A DNA stretch of 64,000 nt, taken from Elephas maximus indicus. Taxonomy: Eukaryota; Chordata; Mammalia; Proboscidea; Elephantidae. Of the stretch, positions 34,514 through 46,710 are shown piece by piece. The DNA is taken from NCBI RefSeq assembly GCF_024166365.1, contig NC_064822.1:141924823-141988822 (forward strand), read 5' to 3'. Within the stretch, counting starts at the first letter, position 1, and each line of letters begins with the position of its first letter. The notes beneath the pieces are model-generated. The model was not told the DNA's origin, made no database searches, and saw only the letters and a program-made list of their open reading frames with translations. A program made the position numbers and the translations under genes.

Positions 34514-35357
34514 CTGTAAAGTGAAAATAGTAACATCAGTTTGAGCGTGTGTGAAGCACACAAATTACTGATCATATAAAAACAGTTGATAGAGGATTAT
34601 CTAATTTTGAAAGTAAGCAGTTTGAGGCAATTACCATTACTTTTTTAAAAAATTCATACTGCTGGTCAAACAAAACAAGCAAGATTCTCCATCTGATTTT
34701 TCAGCCAACATCAATCACTTAAATTTTTTTGAATATGGAAGTATTTTTAAAGTTCAGAAAAATGAACAAGTGAAGTATCTTTAATGAACCAGCTAGCTCA
34801 AATCCTTTTGGGCAGTCAGTGGACAAAACCTCCCCCCAAAACATTAAAATCTTTATACATTCCATGTCCAATCTTATTCATGTTCTCATTTTTATTTGGT
34901 GGAAAAAAAAAAGAAGGTAGAATTTATTATATAATATGGTGACTGACTGATGCTCATTTTTAAAGACTATATATAGCTAAAAATGAAAAGTGAGAAAATA
35001 ATTTTTATTGTGCTCATTCTAAGCTACAGGGAAAAAAAAGCGTTGCTGAAAATTAACATTAACCTATTAACATGAACCATTCGGATGGAAATTCCTCTGT
35101 TCAATCTTTTGACAGTCCAGGTTCCCCAAATATTTTTGGAGTTTCATTTTAATAAAACAGATCAAAATTAAATTAGGAGTCTAAAAATAATTCTTTTTAT
35201 TCCAATTAATCATTAAAAGTCTCCAAGGGAGGCATTACAGTTAGAGAATTTCTGATCTGGTTAAAATCAAACAATAAAGTCCCTTTATAAAACGACCAGG
35301 TTCACAGTAAAGCAGTAAACACTGACTCTATACAGAGCACTATAAAAAAGAAAAGAC
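34514..35357. other. PAWR intron 3, region next to exon 4
   Basis: Non-repetitive AT-rich intron upstream (in gene sense) of exon 4. No repeat or gene recognised. Confidence 0.5.
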
Positions 35358-35550
35358 AAAAAGTCAGGGAGCGCTGATTCCCGCTCATGGTGATCCCCCA
35401 ACTGTAAGAGTAGAACTGTGCTCCAAAGGGTCTTCAACGGCTGATTTTCCAGAAGACAATCATCAGGCCTTCCTTCCAAGGCACTTCTGGGACGGACTTG
35501 AACCTCCAACCTTTTGGTTGGCAGCCAAGTGCATTAGTGATACGGTGCAG
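35358..35550 (-). mobile_element. AfroSINE (long form), diverged
   Basis: Reverse copy with decayed 3' end (AGTCAGGGAGCGCTGATTCC), the variant internal block CTGATTTTCCAGAAGACAAT, GACTTGAACCTCCAACCTTT (B-box region) and GTGCATTAGTGATACGGTG (A-box end). It belongs to the same long subfamily as 58370-58571. Confidence 0.88.
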
Positions 35551-35599
35551 TAAAAGGTATATAAATGTGAGGAAACAATCTAGCAAACCAAATGGTTAA

Positions 35600-35710
35600 A
35601 AGAAGGAATTGGATCCAAGTTCTAACTGCTAAGCAACTCAGTAGCTGTGAGACTGTGAATAAGTTATTCAACCTCTATCAGCCTTGGTTTCCATATCTCT
35701 CAAGTAGGAC
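35600..35710 (+). mobile_element. MIR, 5' half, split by nested insertions
   Basis: MIR order: AATTGGATCCAAGTTCTAAC, CAACTCAGTAGCTGTGAGAC, AAGTTATTCAACCTCTATCA, TTGGTTTCCATATCTCTCAA. The MIR 3' half (CTCCTATTTTACAGGGTTGT...GATTAAATGA) is absent here but occurs 8.9 kb away at 44604-44690, on the far side of a stack of L1 insertions. Confidence 0.72.
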
Positions 35711-35717
35711 CCAAATA

Positions 35718-36511
35718 GTCAAAGCAATCTTGAAAAAGAAGAACAAAGTAGGAGAACTCATACTTCCCAATTTCAAAACATACTATAAAGCAATCTGTAA
35801 GTAAAGCAATCTGGTACTGATATAATCGGTCTATAGGTCCTAAATGGTCTAAATAGACACACAGACCAATTAAACAGAACTGGGAGTTCAGAAATAAATC
35901 CACATATCTATGGCCAATTGATTTTCAACAAGGATGCCAAGTCCATCCAACAGGGAAAGAATAGCCTCTTTAAGAAACTGTGCTGTGACAGCTGGATCTT
36001 TACATGAAAAAGAATGAAGCTGGACCCATATCCTACCAGACCAAAAACCAAACCCACTGCCATCGAGTCGATTTCGACTCATAGTGACCCTGTAGAACTG
36101 CCCCATAGAGTTTCCAAGGAGCGCCTGGCGGATTTAAACTGCTGACCGCTTGATTAGCAGCTGTAGCACTTCACCACTACAGCATATACTAAAATTAACT
36201 GAAAGTGGATCAAATAACGAAATGGACGAACTAAAATAGTAAAACTCTTGAATAAAACATATGAGTAATGCTTTGACATTTACTTTTCAGCAATGGATTC
36301 TTAGATATGACACCAAAAGCATTAACTACAAAAGATAAAATAGATAAACTAGATGTCATCAAAATTTTAAAACTTTTTGCATCAATGAACTTTATCAACA
36401 AAGTGAAGAAACAACCTACAGAATGGGAGAAAATATTTGGTAACCATATTTCTGATAGGGCTTTAATATCCAGAATATAAAAAGACCTACAACTCAACAA
36501 CAAAAAAGACA
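35718..36511 (+). mobile_element. old L1 ORF2 C-terminal part, left half (split)
   Basis: L1M-like ORF2 remnant. AAGCAATCTTGAAAAAGAAG and TTCCCAATTTCAAAACATAC encode the KKNKVGELILPNFKTYYKAI block. After an AfroSINE (36041-36184) it continues with ACAACCTACAGAATGGGAGA, encoding the QPTEWEKIF-like block, and TCCAGAATATAAAAAGACCT. It stops at the repeat aaaaaagaca (36502-36511) and resumes at 44190 with ACCCAATCAAAAAACGAGC, the normal continuation of L1 ORF2. Stops throughout. Confidence 0.88.
36041..36184 (-). mobile_element. AfroSINE (short form) inserted in old L1
   Basis: Reverse copy: CCAAAAACCAAACCCACTGC, CATCGAGTCGATTTCGACTC, AAGGAGCGCCTGGCGGATTT and GCTGTAGCACTTCACCACTA. A deletion removes the TAGGACAGAG block. 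It interrupts the old L1 ORF2 remnant, so it is younger than that L1. Confidence 0.95.
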
Positions 36512-36635
36512 GCCCATGGGGCAAGGAGTAGAAGGCAGAAGAGGACAGGAAACCTGGTAATAGGGAACCTAAGGATGAGAGAGGTGAGTGTTGACATGTC
36601 GTGGGGTGGTTACCAATGTTATAAAATGATATGTG
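36512..36635 (+). mobile_element. short L1-type 3'-end element, left half (split)
   Basis: Starts GCCCATGGGGCAAGGAGTAG and reaches ACCAATGTTATAAAATGATA, then is cut by the full-length L1 at 36636. It continues at 44112-44178 (TAGTAACTGTTCAACGAGG ... CTGTAAACCTTCATCTAATG, A-tail). The intact relative at 34077-34357 shows the same block order uninterrupted. Confidence 0.85.
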
Positions 36636-37878
36636 GGAGGCAGGACCAAGTCGGTGCAGTAGTCAGATGATTCCGGCGAGCCCTCTTACAACAAAGACCA
36701 AAAACGAGTGAAACGATTATATATATTACAAGCTAGGAGCCCTGAACATCAAAGGCAAAGTTAGAAAACCAACTGAGCAGCAGGAGAAGGGAGAAGTGGT
36801 GAGGAGTTGCCAGACCTCAATCGCTGGGAACCCTCAGGCACCATTTACTGTAGTGACTGCAGCAGGGCTGGTGGTTGCGTTCCGGACACGGTTTATCAGG
36901 GAGAGACAGCTGCACAGCCTACTCATACCTCCAGAGCCAAAGGAGAATGGCATTCTCAGCAAAAGCTAAGTACTTCCATTTATTTTACCACGCTCCAAGC
37001 CCTCAAGCCAGCTTCAGCAGCTGTCGATTTCCCTGGGCCTAACATAGGTCCTGCTGTGCACACTAAGCCATTATCCTGGTCATGGAGAAGGAATAATTCA
37101 CAATTTGGGGAAAGGATAATCTTCCAGCTCCACTAAACTGGAAAGCTGAGGACAGAGGCGGCTCCTGTCCAGGCACAAATGGTCTGCAGACTTCGAATAA
37201 ATTTCACCCCTGCATAGACCTGTGTGGGCAGCATTTCAGGAGAATAGGCCCTTGTTTGCAGACCCCAACTATTTCAGCCTGAGGTAAGTGGTGGGTGTTT
37301 GATGTTTGACACAGTTTTGCCTATTAAACAGGGTCCTCACCTACCCACATCAGGGGCCTAAGGACTGGTGGATCCACTCATGTCACCTAGCCACCCATGA
37401 CAGGGGTCCAAGGATAAGTGGTACTTCCTAGTCCTTACAACCAAAAACACTGGGTGCCAGAGTCTGTCTGCAGCACCACCCACCAGTGTGCTCTAGGGGG
37501 CAGGGACGTGCTTTCCTTATAGACACTTGGGGGATGGTTGTCAGCTCCCTGCCTTGTTAAGAGTGTGACCCCCTGCTGCAACCAGACACCTACACCAATC
37601 ACCCCTGCCCCTCTAAATACCAGAGCAGGTACCACACACCTGATGACCAACCACCTGCACAACTGAGCTGAATCCATACAAGGTAAGTGAAATGGACTCC
37701 TAGGCTCATACACCCGGTAACAACTCTAGCCATCTGGTGAAAGAACATTAGAGCTTCAAAGGTGAAAACAGGCTAGCTCACTCGGGCAACCTATCTGGGC
37801 ATTTCAAAACAAAAAAAATAATAAATTAGCTAGGATACACTAATCAGACATAACATAAACTAATACAATAACTTATAG

Positions 37879-38930
37879 ATGGCTCGCAGACAACAATCAA
37901 CATCAAATTACATAACAAAACAGATCGTGATCGCTTCAAAAAGCTATCAAAACAAAGGATCAAGCAATCTTCCAGATGAAGGGGTATTCCTGGAATTACC
38001 AGATACAGAATACAAAAGATTAATATACAGAGTTCTCCAAGACAGCAGGAACGAGATCAGGCAAAACGGAGAACAAGTCAAGGAACACACAGACAAAACA
38101 GATGAAGAAATTAAAAGTTATTCAAGAACATAATGAAAAATTTAATAAGCTGCAAGAATCCATAGAGACAGCAATCAGAAATTCAGAAGATTCAGAATAC
38201 AATTACAGAATTAGCTCAACAGAAAGAGGAGCAGAACTGATCAAGTGGAAAGCAGAATTAGTGAGACTGAAAACAAAACACTTGGCACTAATTTGAAGAA
38301 AAATCAGATAAGGGAATTTTAAAAAATGAAGAAACCCTAAGAATTACGTGGGACTCTATCAAAAAAAAAAAAAAAAATCTATTAGTGATTGCAGTACCAG
38401 AACACAGATGGATAACAGAAAATTTTTGAAGATGTGTTGGCAGAAAACTTCCCTGATATCGTGAAAATGAGAAGATATCTATCCAAAATACTCATCAAAC
38501 TCCACATAAGGTAGATCTCAAAAGAAAGTCACCAAGGCATGTTATAATCAAACCTGCGAAAACCAAAGATAAACAGAATTTTAAGAGTGGCTAGAGATAA
38601 ACTAAAGTCACCTAGAAAGTACAGCCAGTAAGAATAAGCTTGGACTACTCGGTAGAAACCATGCAGGCAAGAAAGCGATGGGATGACTTATATAAAACAT
38701 TGACGGAAAAAAATTGCCAGCCAAGAATCATATATCCAGCAAAACTGTCTCTCAAATATGAAGGTAAAATCAGGACATTTCCAGATATACAAAAGTTTAA
38801 AAACCAAACCAAAACTACAAGAAATACTAATGGGAGTTCTCTGGCTAGAAAATCAGTAATATCAGCTATCAACCCAAGACTAGAACACAGGACAGAGTAA
38901 CCCAGATAGGGAAATCACAAAAATAAATCA
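37879..38930 (+). pseudogene. L1 ORF1 remnant
   Basis: Starts at ATG 37879 (MARRQQSTSNYITKQIVIAS). This first frame includes a basic/coiled-coil-like N-terminal part. A frame change near 38100 continues as LKVIQEHNEKFNKLQESIET. The C-terminal RNA-binding part appears at 38640-38900 with SVETMQARKRWDDLY and QPRIIYPAKLSLKYEG, a conserved L1 ORF1p signature, and it is separated by stops from the start. ORF1p is the RNA-binding chaperone of the L1 particle. At least two frameshifts and several stops disable this copy. Confidence 0.88.
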
Positions 38931-39294
38931 AGATTAAAAAAAAAAAGCTCGAAACAGGGAAACAGCAATGTCATCATGTAAAAGAAGACAACATTAAAAC
39001 AATAAAGAGAGACAAAGAAATGTAGTCATAGATCTTTCAAAAGGAGAGGAAGTTAAGGCGATATAAAGAAACAAAAATTAGGTTTCAACTTGGAAAAACA
39101 GGGGTAAAAATTAAGGTAACCACACAAAGGAGAATAACAATCCTACTCATCGAAATAAAATACAAGAAAAAATACTCAGCAAAAACAAAATCAACAACAA
39201 CAAATAAGAGGAAAACACAATATATAAACCACTCAGCACAAAAAATTAAATGGGAAAAAGAAACTGTCAGGAACACACAAAAAAAGACATCAAA

Positions 39295-42200
39295 ATGACC
39301 GCACTGAACTTACACCTATTCATAATTACACTGAACATAAATGGACTAAATGCACCAACAAAGAGATGGACAGCAGCAGAATGGATTAAAAAAAACATGA
39401 TCTGTCTATATGCTGCCTATAAAAGGCACATCTTACACTTAGAGACACAAACTAAAACTTAAAGGAAGAAAAAAAACATATCAAATGACAATCAAAAAAG
39501 AGCAGGAATGGCAATATTAATTTCCGGCAAAATAGACTTTAAAGTTCAATCCAGGACAAAGAATAAGAAGGACACTATATAATGATTAAAGGGACAATAT
39601 ACCAGGAGGATATAAATATTAAATATTTATGTACCCAATGACAGGGCTTCAAGATACATAAAACAAACTAACGGCACTGAAAAGTGAGATAGACGGCTCC
39701 ACAATAATAGTAGGAGACTTCAACACATGATATTTGGTGAAGGACAGAACATCCAGAAGTAGCTCAGTAAAGACACAGACCTAAATACCACAATCAACCA
39801 ACTTGACCTCACAGACATATACAAAACACTCCAACCAAAAGCAGCAAAGTATACATTCTTCTCCAGCACACATGAAACATTCTCTAGAATAGACCACGTA
39901 TTAGGTCATAGAGCAAGCATCAACAAAATCCAAAGCACTGAAATATTACAAAGCATCTTTTCTGACCATAAGGCCATAAAAGTAGAAATCAGTAACAGAA
40001 AAAGCAGGGGAAAGAGATCAAACACTTGGAAACTCAACAATACCCTGCTCAAAAAAGACTGGGTTGTAGAAGACATTAAGGATGGAATAAAGAAATTCAT
40101 AGAATCCAGTAAGAATGAAAACACTTCCTATCAGAACCTTTGGGACACAGCGAAAGCAGTGCTCAGAGGTCAATTTATATCAATAAATGGACACACACAA
40201 AAAGAAGAACGGGTCAAAATCAATAAATTATCCCTCCAACTTCAACAAATAGAAAGAGAGCAACAAAAGAAATCCACAGGCACCAGAAGAAAGCAAATAA
40301 TAAAAATTAGAGCAGAATTAAATGAAATAGGGAACAGAAAAACAATTGACAAAAGCTGCTTCTTTGAAAAAATTAACAAAATTGATAAACCATTGGCCAA
40401 ACTGACAAAGGAAAAACGGGAGAGGAAGCAAATAACCTGAATAAGAAATGAAATGTGTGATATCATAACAAACCCAACTGAAATTAAAAGAATCATAACA
40501 GATTACTATGAAAAATTATACTCTAACAAGTTTGAAAGAAAATTTTAGAAGAAATGGATGAATTCCTAGAAACACTACCTACCTAAACTAACACAAACAG
40601 AGATAGAACAACTAAATAAACTGATAACAAAAGAAGAGATTGAAAACGTAACCCAAAAACTCCCAATAAAAAAAAGCCCTGGCCCGGACAGCTTCCCTGC
40701 AGAGTTCTATCAAACTTTCAGAGAAGAGTTAACACCACTACTACTAAAGGTATTTCAGAGCATAGAAAAGGACAGAATACCCCCAATTTCCACGCAATGA
40801 AGCCAGCATATCCCTGATACCAAAACCAAGTTAAGACATTACAAAAAAAAAAAGACAGAAAGAAAATTACAGACCTATATCCCTCATGAACTTCAATGCA
40901 AAAATCCTCAACAAAATTCTAGCCAATAGAATTCAAAAACATATCAAAAAAATAATTCACCATGACCAAGTGGGATTCATACCAGGTATGCAGGGAAGGT
41001 TCAATATTAGAAAAACAATTAATGTAATCCCCATCTTTCTTTTACCATCATAAAAATAAAACAAAAGACATGAACCACATAATCTTATCAACTGATGCAG
41101 AAAAGGCATTTGACAAAGTCCAACACCCATTCATGATAAAAACTCTCAGAAAAATAGGAATAGAAGGAAAATTCCTCAACATAATAAAGGCCATTTATAC
41201 AAAGCCAATAGCCAACATCATCCTAAAAGGAGAGGGTCTGAAAGCATTCCTCTTGAGAACAGGAATCAGACAAGGATGTCCTTTATCACCACTCTTATTC
41301 AACACTGTGCTGGAGGTCCTAGCCAGAGCAATTAGGCTAGATAAAGAAATAAAGGGCATCCAGATTGGTAGGGAAGAAGTAAAGTATCTCTATTTGCAGA
41401 TGACATGATCTTATACACAAAAACACCTAAAAAATTCTCAAGAAAACTACTGAAACAAATAGAAGAGTTCAGCAGAGTGTCAGGATACAAGACAAAAATT
41501 AGTTGGATTCCTCTACATTAACAAAAAGAACATCGAAGAGGAAATGACGAAATCAATACCATTTATAGTAGCCTCCAAGAAGATAAAATACTTTGGAATA
41601 ATCTTACCATAGACATAAAAGACCTATACAAAGAAAACTACAAGGCACTACTGCAAGAAACCAAAAGAGACTTACATAAGTGGAAAAACATATCTTGGCT
41701 CATGGATAGGAAGACTCAACATTGTAAAAATGTCTATTCTACCAAAAGTGATCTAGATACAATGCAATTCCAATCCAAATTCCAAGGATATTTTTTAACG
41801 AGATGGAGAAACAAATCACCAATTTCATATGGAAATGGAAAAGGCTCCGGATACGTAGAGCATTACTGAAAAAGAACAAAGTGGGAGGCCTCACCCTACC
41901 TGATTTTAGAACATACTATACCACCACAGAAATCAAAACAGCCTGATATGGGTACAACAACAGATACACAGATCAACGGAACATAATTGAGAATCGAGAC
42001 ATAAATCCATCCACATATCAGCAGCTGATATTTGACAAACGCCCAAAGTCAGTTAAATGGGGAAAAGACAGTCTCTTTAACAAATGGTGCTGGCATAACC
42101 ATATATATGCACCTGTGAAAAATTGAAACAAGACCCATACTGCACACCATTCACACAAACTAACTCAAAATGGATCAAAGATCTAAATACAAAATCTAAA

Positions 42201-43190
42201 ATGATAAAGATCATGGAAGAAAAAATAGGGACAACGCTAGGAGCAATAATACATGGCATAAACAGTATACAAAACATTGCTAACAATGCACAAACACCAG
42301 AAGAGAATCTAGATAACTGGGAGCTCCTAAAAATGAAACACCTATGCTCATCCAAAGACTTCAACAAAAGTGTAAAAAGATTACCTACAGAGTGGGAAAA
42401 AGTTTTTAGCTATGACAGAGTCTGATCTCTAAAATCTACATAATACTGCAAAAACTCAACAACAAAAAGACAAATAACCCAATTAAAAACTGGACAAAGG
42501 ATATTGAACAGGCACTTCACCAAAGAAGACATTCAGGTAGCTAGCTAACAGATACATGAGGAAATGCTCATGATCATTAGCTATTACAGAAATGCAAATC
42601 AAAACTACAATGAGACTCTACCTCACTCCAACAAGGCTAGCAGTAATCCAAAAAATACAGAATAATCAATGTTGGAGAGGTTGTACAGAAACTGAACACT
42701 TACACACTGCTGGTGGGAATGCAAAATGGTACAACCACTTTGGAAATCGATTTGGCGCTTCCTTAAAAACTAGAAATAGAACTACCATGTGATCCAGCAA
42801 TCCCACTCCTTGGAATATATCCTAGAGAAATAAGTGCCTTTACACAAACATAGATATATGCAAGCCCATGTTCACTGCAGCACCGTTTACAACACCAAAA
42901 AGATGGAAGCAACCAAGGTGCCCATCGACAGATGAATGGATAAATAAATTATGGTATATTCACACAATGGAATACTATGCATCATTAAAGAACAGTGATG
43001 AATCCATTTAACATTTCACAACGTGGAGGAATCTGGAAGGCATTATGCTGAATGAAATTAGTCCGTTGCAAAAGGACAAATATTGCATGAGACCACTATC
43101 ATAAGAACTCAAAAATCAGTTTAAACAGAGAAGAAAATATTCTTTGATGGTTATGAGAGTGGGGAAGGAGGGAGGGAGAAGGAGATTCAC
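39295..43190 (+). pseudogene. L1 ORF2 remnant (endonuclease/reverse transcriptase)
   Basis: The ATG at 39295 starts MTALNLHLFIITLNINGLNA, the L1 endonuclease N-terminus, and the frame shifts within about 55 codons. The reverse transcriptase is clear at 41070-41408 ([26 protein letters not shown]). The catalytic F/YADD follows at about 41395 (tttgcagatgacatg) but in another frame because of a base loss. The C-terminal zinc-finger-side region appears at 42123-42425 and 42592-42792. Many stops; no activity possible. Confidence 0.92.
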
Positions 43191-44111
43191 TAATTAGATA
43201 GTAGACAAGAACTATTTTAGGTGAAGAGAAAGACAATATACAACATACAATACAGGAGAGGTCAGCACAACTGGACTAAACCAAAAGCAAAGAAGTTTCC
43301 TGAATAAACCAAATGCTTTGAAGGTCAGTGTAGCAGGGCTGGGGGTTTGGGGACCATGGTTTCAGGGGACATTTAGGTCAACTGGCATAATAAAATCTAT
43401 TAAGAGTCTACATCCCACTTTGGAGAGTGGTGTCTGGGGTCTTAAATGCTAGTAAACGGCCATCAATTGGTCTCAACCCACCTGGAGCAAAGGAGAATGA
43501 AGAACACCAAAGACACAAGGTAATTATAAGCCCAAGAGATACAAAGGGCTACATTAATCAGAGGCTACATCAGCCTGAGACCAGAAGAACTAGATGGTGC
43601 CCAGCTACAACCAATGAGTGCCCTAACAGGGAACAAACGCAACAGGGAATCCCTGAAGAAGCAGAGCAGTGGGATGCAGACCTCAAATTCTCGTAAAAAG
43701 ACCAGACTTAATGGTCTGACTGAGACTAGAAGGCCCCCAGAGGTCATGGTCCCCAGGTCTTCTGTTAGCCCAAGAAAGGAACCGTTCCCAAAGCCAACTC
43801 TTCAGACAGGGATTGGATTGGAGTATAAGACAGAAAACAATGCTAGTGAGGAGTGAGCTTCTTGGCTCAAGTAGACACACGAGACTATGTGGGCAGTTCC
43901 TGTCTGGCGGTGAGATCAGAAGGCACAGGGGGACAGAATCTGGCTGAACGGACATGTAAATTCAGGGTAGAGAGAAGGAGGGTGCTGTCTCATTAGGGTA
44001 AGAGTAACTAGGAGTATACAGGAAGGTATACATAAACTTTTTTTTATGAGAGACTGGTTTGATCTGTAAACTTTCACTTAAAGCACAATAAAAATTAAAA
44101 AAGAAAAAAAC

Positions 44112-44178
44112 TATGTGTAGTAACTGTTCAACGAGGAACAAGTTTGTTCTGTAAACCTTCATCTAATGTATAAGAAAA
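44112..44178 (+). mobile_element. short L1-type 3'-end element, right half (split)
   Basis: Continuation of 36512-36635: TATGTGTAGTAACTGTTCAA, TTGTTCTGTAAACCTTCATC and an A-tract. After it the old L1 sequence resumes with the duplicated aaaaagagaca. Confidence 0.82.
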
Positions 44179-44603
44179 AAAAAGAGACAACCCAATCAAA
44201 AAACGAGCAAATGACTTGAATAGCTATTTAACAAAGAAGATACATAAATGGCCAGTAAGCACATGAAAATATGTTCAATGTCATTGGTCATAAGAGAAAT
44301 GTCAATCAAAACCACAATGAGATACCACCTCACCCCCAATAGGATGGCTATTATCAGAAAAATAGAAAAGAACAAGAGCTGGCTAGGATGTGGAGAAAAT
44401 GGAACCCCATTGACTGCTGGTAGGATTGTAAAATGGTGCAGCTACTGTGAAAAACAGTATGGTGGTTCCTCAAAAAGTTAAATATAGAATCACCATCTGA
44501 CCCAGCAATTCCACTCCCAGATATATACCCAAAAAACCTGAAAACAGGGACTCAAACAAATACTTGTACACCAATGCTAAATGCAGCCGTATTCATAAAA
44601 CAG
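44179..44603 (+). mobile_element. old L1 ORF2 C-terminal part, right half (split)
   Basis: Continues 35718-36511: ACCCAATCAAAAAACGAGC, AAATGGCCAGTAAGCACATG, AATCAAAACCACAATGAGAT (the [11 protein letters not shown] block) and CTGACCCAGCAATTCCACTC (the [13 protein letters not shown] block), truncated near GCCGTATTCATAAAACAGG. Non-functional. Confidence 0.88.
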
Positions 44604-44690
44604 GAATAACAACAACTCCTATTTTACAGGGTTGTTGTGGGGATTAAATGACATTAAGTGAGTAAAACAATTACTAAAACACCTTCACAA
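44604..44690 (+). mobile_element. MIR, 3' half, split by nested insertions
   Basis: AATAACAACAACTCCTATTT, ACAGGGTTGTTGTGGGGATT and AAATGACATTAAGTGAGT form the MIR 3' region that is missing from 35600-35710. Confidence 0.7.
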
Positions 44691-45504
44691 TCAGCTTACA
44701 ATCTAAATTTGATAAGTAATAACTGTCTTGATTCCAAATCAATAAGTTCCCATTATAATGACAACAGCCTAAGTCAATTACTGAAATAAAACCTGCTCTT
44801 AATTTTTTAAAGTCTGCCTTATATTCTAAGTAAAATATAAGCTTTTACTCCAACGAGTATGTATTATACATATACTGACAACTTACAGAAACAACTTTCT
44901 TAATAACTTACAGATATAGAAAAATCATCACTTGGAAAGTAACCAGTTGCACAAAGTAACCAGGTGACAGGATCCTATAGCGTCCTTGTGTATGGGCTTG
45001 ACCCATGCACAGGGTTACCTCTGAGGAAATAATGCTTTGACAGTTGGTTCAAAGACATTTTAACGTTCTCTAGACATCAGCTGTACTTACAGCAGTGACA
45101 GCAACAAAACCCTAGCAAAAACTTTAAAGAGTTTCTTATCTGCCTGTCATTAGTGTGGTATCCATCCCCTAAAGATGAAGCAGTTAAATCTTTAAAGTTT
45201 TAATGGCTTCTCTGAAGCTATGCTATTCCAGCTTGGGGAAAGTTTGGGGCCCAGTGGGCAACAGTTTGTGCAGTGGGCCACTGAAAGCGAAAATAATGAG
45301 AAAGAGAGGAAAGAAGTAATTTTCCCTGAGTAAATCTGATTTCTAGGTCCAACAGAATCCAAAGCCTTAACAGTAAAAAGAATAACTTATCTTAGGCAAA
45401 AGATAGCATAGCCTGAGATCTATTTTAGCAGTCCTCCCAAAACCTAATGATTTTTTATACGTTTTACATGAAAAATTACTCTCTAGTCTCTGTTACATTC
45501 CCCA
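44691..45504. other. PAWR intron 3, unassigned part
   Basis: No gene or confident repeat. CTTGTGTATGGGCTTGACCC and following GC-richer sequence (44985-45300) is unassigned. Confidence 0.5.
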
Positions 45505-45745
45505 TAGAATCAGAAGCAATAAAGTAATATGAGGGCTCTAGAGTCAGTCTACCTGGATCCAAAACACAACTCTACTACTTAATATTATGTGACTTTAGGC
45601 AACTTATTGGGCCTAGGTTTTCTTACATGTAACGTGGGGAAAATATCGCTCCTACCTCATAAAGATGTCGTAAGCAATTAACTGAGATAAAAGCACTTAG
45701 CATAATATCTAACATGCAGGAAAGGCTCATTATCATATTATTGAA
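45505..45745 (+). mobile_element. MIR SINE
   Basis: Near-complete MIR: GGGCTCTAGAGTCAGTCTAC, CTACTACTTAATATTATGTG, GACTTTAGGCAACTTATTGG, CTCCTACCTCATAAAGATGT and GAGATAAAAGCACTTAGCAT. Confidence 0.85.
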
Positions 45746-46680
45746 GAAAATGCAATAAAAAGACCAAGCACGCCATGCCTGCTCAATTCTACCTAGTTTG
45801 GAAATAATATGGTTCACAAAAAAACCTTAGGTTTTCTAGTAAGACCCAAAGAGTCCATTTTCCTATAAATGGCTGTTGAAACTTAAACACTAGTTTTAAA
45901 TGTACTCTAGGATAAACTGTAAGAATGAAGACAATTTTCATAAAAAGAATTCTTTTGTAATGCTTTTCAACAACTCCGTGAAAGCAGTCGACATGTAAAT
46001 TTATGACTTCTCTTTAGTGTCAAAAAGAGAAGAATCGGTCATTCAAACAACACTATAGCATTAATGAAAAAGAGAAGGAATGAAGCTGGTAACTTGCTAT
46101 TAGCTGAGTAGGTAGCACAGAATGAGTTCATCCTACAACAATTATGCAAAACCAACATCAAATCACCAACCAAGTTCCTCCTAGGATTTTCAAATGTTAA
46201 AAGTTCAGGAAAAAAAAGTAGATTCCATAAATCACAGGGCAAATGCCTAGTTAATCGTTTGAATGATCCTGCCCTGAACCAGAGGTTATCTTTTCCTACC
46301 TTAGCACAATGTTCAAACTGTTAAACTGAGCTTAAACCTCAGATACAAGTAACCAAACTGATGCATGGCAAAACACAGAAATATTAACTGAATTAAAAGC
46401 TTTCAGATATATAAAAAGTTGAGTATTATTAATAGATTTAGGAATATGTTACTTTGTATACCAAACGTGTGAAACAGATAAAAGAGATCCCCTATTTATT
46501 AAAATATGATATATTTGGTGAATGACAAGAATATACTTTATAAAATCTACTTTTTAAATTATTTTTGAAAGCACAATAGACCAAAGGGTTTAATCCCTGG
46601 TATTTATTTAGATAAACTAGAAAGAAATATTAAGATTATGCTTATTCATTCAAAGTAAAAAAGTACATCTTATTAAACAC

Positions 46681-46710
46681 CAAACCAAAAACCAAACCCA
46701 CTGCCAGCAA
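46681..46710 (-). mobile_element. AfroSINE 3'-end scrap
   Basis: CAAACCAAAAACCAAACCCA CTGCCAGCAA is the reverse of the AfroSINE 3' tail. The rest of the element is missing, so this is either a severe 5' truncation or a deletion remnant. Confidence 0.75.

Larger units (their letters stand above)
36636..44111 (+). mobile_element. full-length L1 (7.5 kb), inactive, in PAWR intron 3
   Basis: A complete-length afrotherian L1: 5' UTR 36636-37878 starting GGAGGCAGGACCAAGTCGGT, ORF1 from 37879, ORF2 from 39295 to about 43190, then a 3' UTR ending GCACAATAAAAATTAAAAAA near 44102. A 6-bp repeat tatgtg at 36630-36635 and 44112-44117 is the probable target duplication. It lies antisense to PAWR transcription and is nested in an older short L1-type element. 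Frameshifts and stops in both ORFs make it non-functional. Length and order match a normal L1. Confidence 0.95.

Noticed and set aside
41070-41408. possible domesticated reverse transcriptase gene
   Set aside because: It is the RT core of an L1 ORF2 with the ADD motif shifted out of frame and stops on both sides; nothing suggests retained function.
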